From Streptomyces sp. JH14 (GTDB lineage: Bacteria > Actinomycetota > Actinomycetes > Streptomycetales > Streptomycetaceae), in contig NZ_JAJNEL010000001.1 in the NCBI RefSeq assembly GCF_029428675.1, positions 1,116,001 through 1,180,000 of the forward strand: 64,000 nt of DNA. Reading direction: 5' to 3'. Of the stretch, positions 62,049 to 64,000 are shown one piece after another. The position numbers and the translations under genes are program-made. Numbering within the stretch: the first letter of the stretch is position 1; every line of letters begins with the position of its first letter. The notes under the pieces are model-generated. The model was given only the letters and a program-made list of their open reading frames with translations, made no database searches and had not been told where the DNA came from.

Positions 62049-62811
62049 ATGCCCCGTACCCGGCACACTGCCGCCTTCGCGCTGATCACCGTCGCCGCAC
62101 TCGCTCTCACTGCGTGCGGGGCCGGCGATCCGTCGGCCGCTCCGGCAGGCGCAGCCGGCCCGGCCGCCTCCGCCAAGGGGAACATCCCGACGCAGGACGT
62201 CGTGTCGCCGGTGAAGAAGAACGAGGCCGCGGCCGCGCTGCTGCCCGCGGACGTCCGCGCCTCCGGCACGCTGACCATCGCCTCCAGCGTCGGCGCACCG
62301 CCCGCCACCGCCTATCTGACTTCGTCACGTACCTCGATGACGGGCAGGGTTTCGCGGTCCCGGAGGACAGCAGGCTGACGAAGGTCACCGATCTCGCTCA
62401 GCTCTGCGGCCTGACCGTGGGCACTGCCGCGTGCACCACCTTCGAGGTGATGCTGGAGGAGAACAAGCACCTGTGCACCGAGGCGGGCAAGAGGCCGTAC
62501 GACGTGAAGACCTACTCCGAACCGGGCGCCGTCTGGGCCTCGCTCCAGCAGGGCCGCAGCGATGTGGTGATGTCGACCATCAACGGGCTGCGCTACGCGG
62601 TGACCCAGCAGGAGGGCGTGCGCTTCCTCGACGAGTTCAAGCGCCTCGATGTCGGCTTCGCGTTCAGGAAGGGCACCCCGCCGGCGCCCGCCTTCCGGGC
62701 CGCGGTCAACGGGCTCAGGCGGACGGGACGTACGACCGCATCCTGAAGAAGTGAGGCATCGGCGCGTCGGCGATCGAGACCCCGCGGATCTCGCCGCCGG
62801 AGATCAAGTGA
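62049..62811 (+). pseudogene. ABC substrate-binding lipoprotein, multiply broken
   Basis: The start is intact: a lipoprotein signal (ALITVAALALTACGAG, lipobox Cys near 22) and VRASGTLTIASSVGAPPATA. At about 62320 the frame jumps from AYL directly into the second half, DFVTYLDDGQGFAVPEDSRL, which lies in another frame; about 60 residues of lobe 1 are missing. The second half continues (LCGLTVGTAACTTFEVMLEE, VVMSTINGLRYAVTQQEGVR) until a further frameshift near 62715. Then DGTYDRILKK meets TGA where relatives have Trp, with the remaining tail (ASAIETPRISPPEIK) still readable to 62811. Three independent lesions show that the gene is dead. Confidence 0.88.
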
Positions 62812-62848
62812 CCCCGGAGGCGGTACACCGCGAGCCTGGAGCGCGGCT

Positions 62849-64000
62849 TCAGCAGTCGCACCCGCAGTCGCAGCAGTCACAGTCGCTGCAGCAGTCCCCG
62901 CAGTTGCTGCAGCAGTCGCATGCGTCGCAGCAGCTCCCGCAGTCGCACTGGCTGCACAGCCCTTCGCGCCGCTGCCGGCTCCACGGGTCCTCGAAGGTCC
63001 CGCAGCACATCTGGCAGGTGCAGGCGAGGCCCGCCCAGACCAGGCAGCCCGTGATCAGCCCGCGCCGGTCGCGTGGCGGCTCCGGCGGGGGCTGCGGGGG
63101 ACCGAACGGGCTTCCGGGACTGTTCGGCGCATACGGATTGCCCGGCGGCGGCCCGAAGGACCCCGTCTGCCGCAGGCCCTCCGGCTTCCCCGGCGGCACC
63201 GGTCCGACGGACCCCGGCTGCTGCCCGCCCGTCAGTTCCCGGCCCGTCGGCTGCGCTTGTGCCTGGTGCGAGCAGGTCGTGGTGGCGAACGCCCGGTCCA
63301 CCGAGCGGCGCAGTTCGTGCACGAGCAGCACATGCGTCAGCCTGCCGTCGGTGAAGTCGGCGTCGCGCAGCGCCAGACGTACGCCGCGCAGCGCGTCGTC
63401 GCACAGCCGCCGGGCCTCGGCGCGCGAGGTACCGGTGGCGGTGAGCGGGTTCCAGGAATCCGACGCCGCGTCAGCCTCCTGGTCCTCCACGGCATCCAGC
63501 AGGTGCGCGAGCCGTCCGAAGAGCCGGCCGGCCTCGGCCAGCGGTGCGGCGTTCTGCGGTCGGCCCGCGAGTACGGCGGTATGGGCGAAGGCCGCCGCGG
63601 TGGCGGTCTCGGTGGGCTCGGTGACCGTCAGCAGCGGGGTGCCGGGACCCGCGAGCCGTTCGATGCCGGTCTGCCGGTCGACGGCGTCGACGAGGACCGC
63701 GGTGTCGAACCCCAGCTGTGCGCCGGCACGCGCCCCTGCCCTGTCCCAGCCCGCGGCGACCCGGCGGGCGGCCGCGGCGACGGGGCGGCGCTTCAACAGC
63801 CCGTCCCGGTCGGCGACGTGGTCCCGTACCTTCGCCGAGGCGAGCACCAGCGAGACGGCGGCGGCGAGCCTGGCCCCTTCGCCGCGGGCGACCGGAGCGG
63901 TCCTCATGGAGCGCAGGGGGCAGGGCCCCGCGGTACGCCGACGGCCGGTGGTGTGCACTGCCTGAGCCTCCGTCAGGACCGAGACGATCAGGCCGTCGTA
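62849..64000 (-). CDS. DUF5685 protein with Cys-rich tail (5' part beyond window)
   Basis: The visible 383 residues belong to a DUF5685-type protein; the frame is open to the window edge, where YDGLIVSVLTEAQ fits the early part of the family, so the start lies outside. The central helical region (LLKRRPVAAAARRVAAGWDR, DTAVLVDAVDRQTGIERLAG, EARRLCDDALRGVRLALRDA) is followed by a Pro/Gly linker (about 85 residues) and a hydrophobic stretch RGLITGCLVWAGLACTCQMC. The last 35 residues hold 17 cysteines in CDCG/CDCC units, a likely metal- or cluster-binding tail. Function unknown. Confidence 0.85.
   Translation of the reverse strand, partial: YDGLIVSVLTEAQAVHTTGRRRTAGPCPLRSMRTAPVARGEGARLAAAVSLVLASAKVRDHVADRDGLLKRRPVAAAARRVAAGWDRAGARAGAQLGFDTAVLVDAVDRQTGIERLAGPGTPLLTVTEPTETATAAAFAHTAVLAGRPQNAAPLAEAGRLFGRLAHLLDAVEDQEADAASDSWNPLTATGTSRAEARRLCDDALRGVRLALRDADFTDGRLTHVLLVHELRRSVDRAFATTTCSHQAQAQPTGRELTGGQQPGSVGPVPPGKPEGLRQTGSFGPPPGNPYAPNSPGSPFGPPQPPPEPPRDRRGLITGCLVWAGLACTCQMCCGTFEDPWSRQRREGLCSQCDCGSCCDACDCCSNCGDCCSDCDCCDCGCDC

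Noticed and set aside
62860..62950. CAG/TCG triplet-rich tract as a possible CRISPR or minisatellite
   Set aside because: It is explained by the Cys/Asp-rich C-terminus of the DUF5685 protein; there are no spacers.

Overview
The window is 64 kb of very GC-rich chromosome with strong G/C preference at third codon positions, frequent GTG starts and ATGA stop/start overlaps. With homogentisate dioxygenase, streptogrisin-type proteases, a DrrAB-type exporter, a sortase-tagged LPMO, DnaE2/Y-polymerase and an FxSxx-COOH RiPP cluster, it points to a Streptomyces. From memory only, much of 12-42 kb follows the gene order of S. coelicolor around SCO1715-SCO1739. No rRNA, tRNA or CRISPR array was recognised.

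Layout. 1-8 kb: the start of an ABC exporter gene with a MerR-type, apparently leaderless promoter, a sugar-importer ATPase, a CitMHS/MFS transporter pair, a molybdopterin oxidoreductase and a TetR regulator. 8-12.3 kb: a translationally coupled trio (beta-helix protein, lipoprotein, polytopic membrane protein). 12.4-18.6 kb: hmgA with a GntR regulator, a stand-alone type ISP specificity domain, and a TetR gene divergent from a DrrAB-type exporter with two matching operators. 18.6-29.4 kb: core genes (secreted amidohydrolase, Ser/Thr kinase, SGNH lipase, AAA ATPase, GntR, GNATs, DUF402, a methyltransferase-Nudix-VOC fusion) and a 175-bp intergenic element with perfect 21-bp ends.

29.4-35.3 kb is an accessory island of lower GC. 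It holds orphan genes (DUF3885, DUF5959, a GTDIHGFIE protein) and two decayed IS5-type transposase genes. Most of it lies between two direct copies of a 130-bp sequence. 35.3-42 kb returns to core genes: LPMO, lipase, and an SOS-boxed dnaE2 plus Y-polymerase operon.

42-55.4 kb is the most unusual region. Two streptogrisin-type proteases bracket an FxSxx-COOH cyclophane RiPP system: precursor fxsA, radical-SAM fxsB, TIR-like fxsC, and fxsT (ParA-like, TIR-like, NB-ARC and TPR). Next to it are a two-module SLATT/DUF4231 membrane protein and a SLOG-type protein, the component types of nucleotide-sensing conflict systems. The HExxH motif expected in the FxsB tail is replaced by RGFRR, and three tandem repeats separate fxsA from fxsB.

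55.7-62.8 kb is a flavin-monooxygenase cluster, probably for organosulfur compounds: two LLM monooxygenases, an FAD/NAD(P) protein, DUF1684, and a cysteine-ended leader peptide. All three of its ABC transporter genes (two binding proteins, one permease) carry internal deletions. One monooxygenase carries two insertions of a short dispersed repeat. The window closes inside a DUF5685 gene with a cysteine-rich tail.
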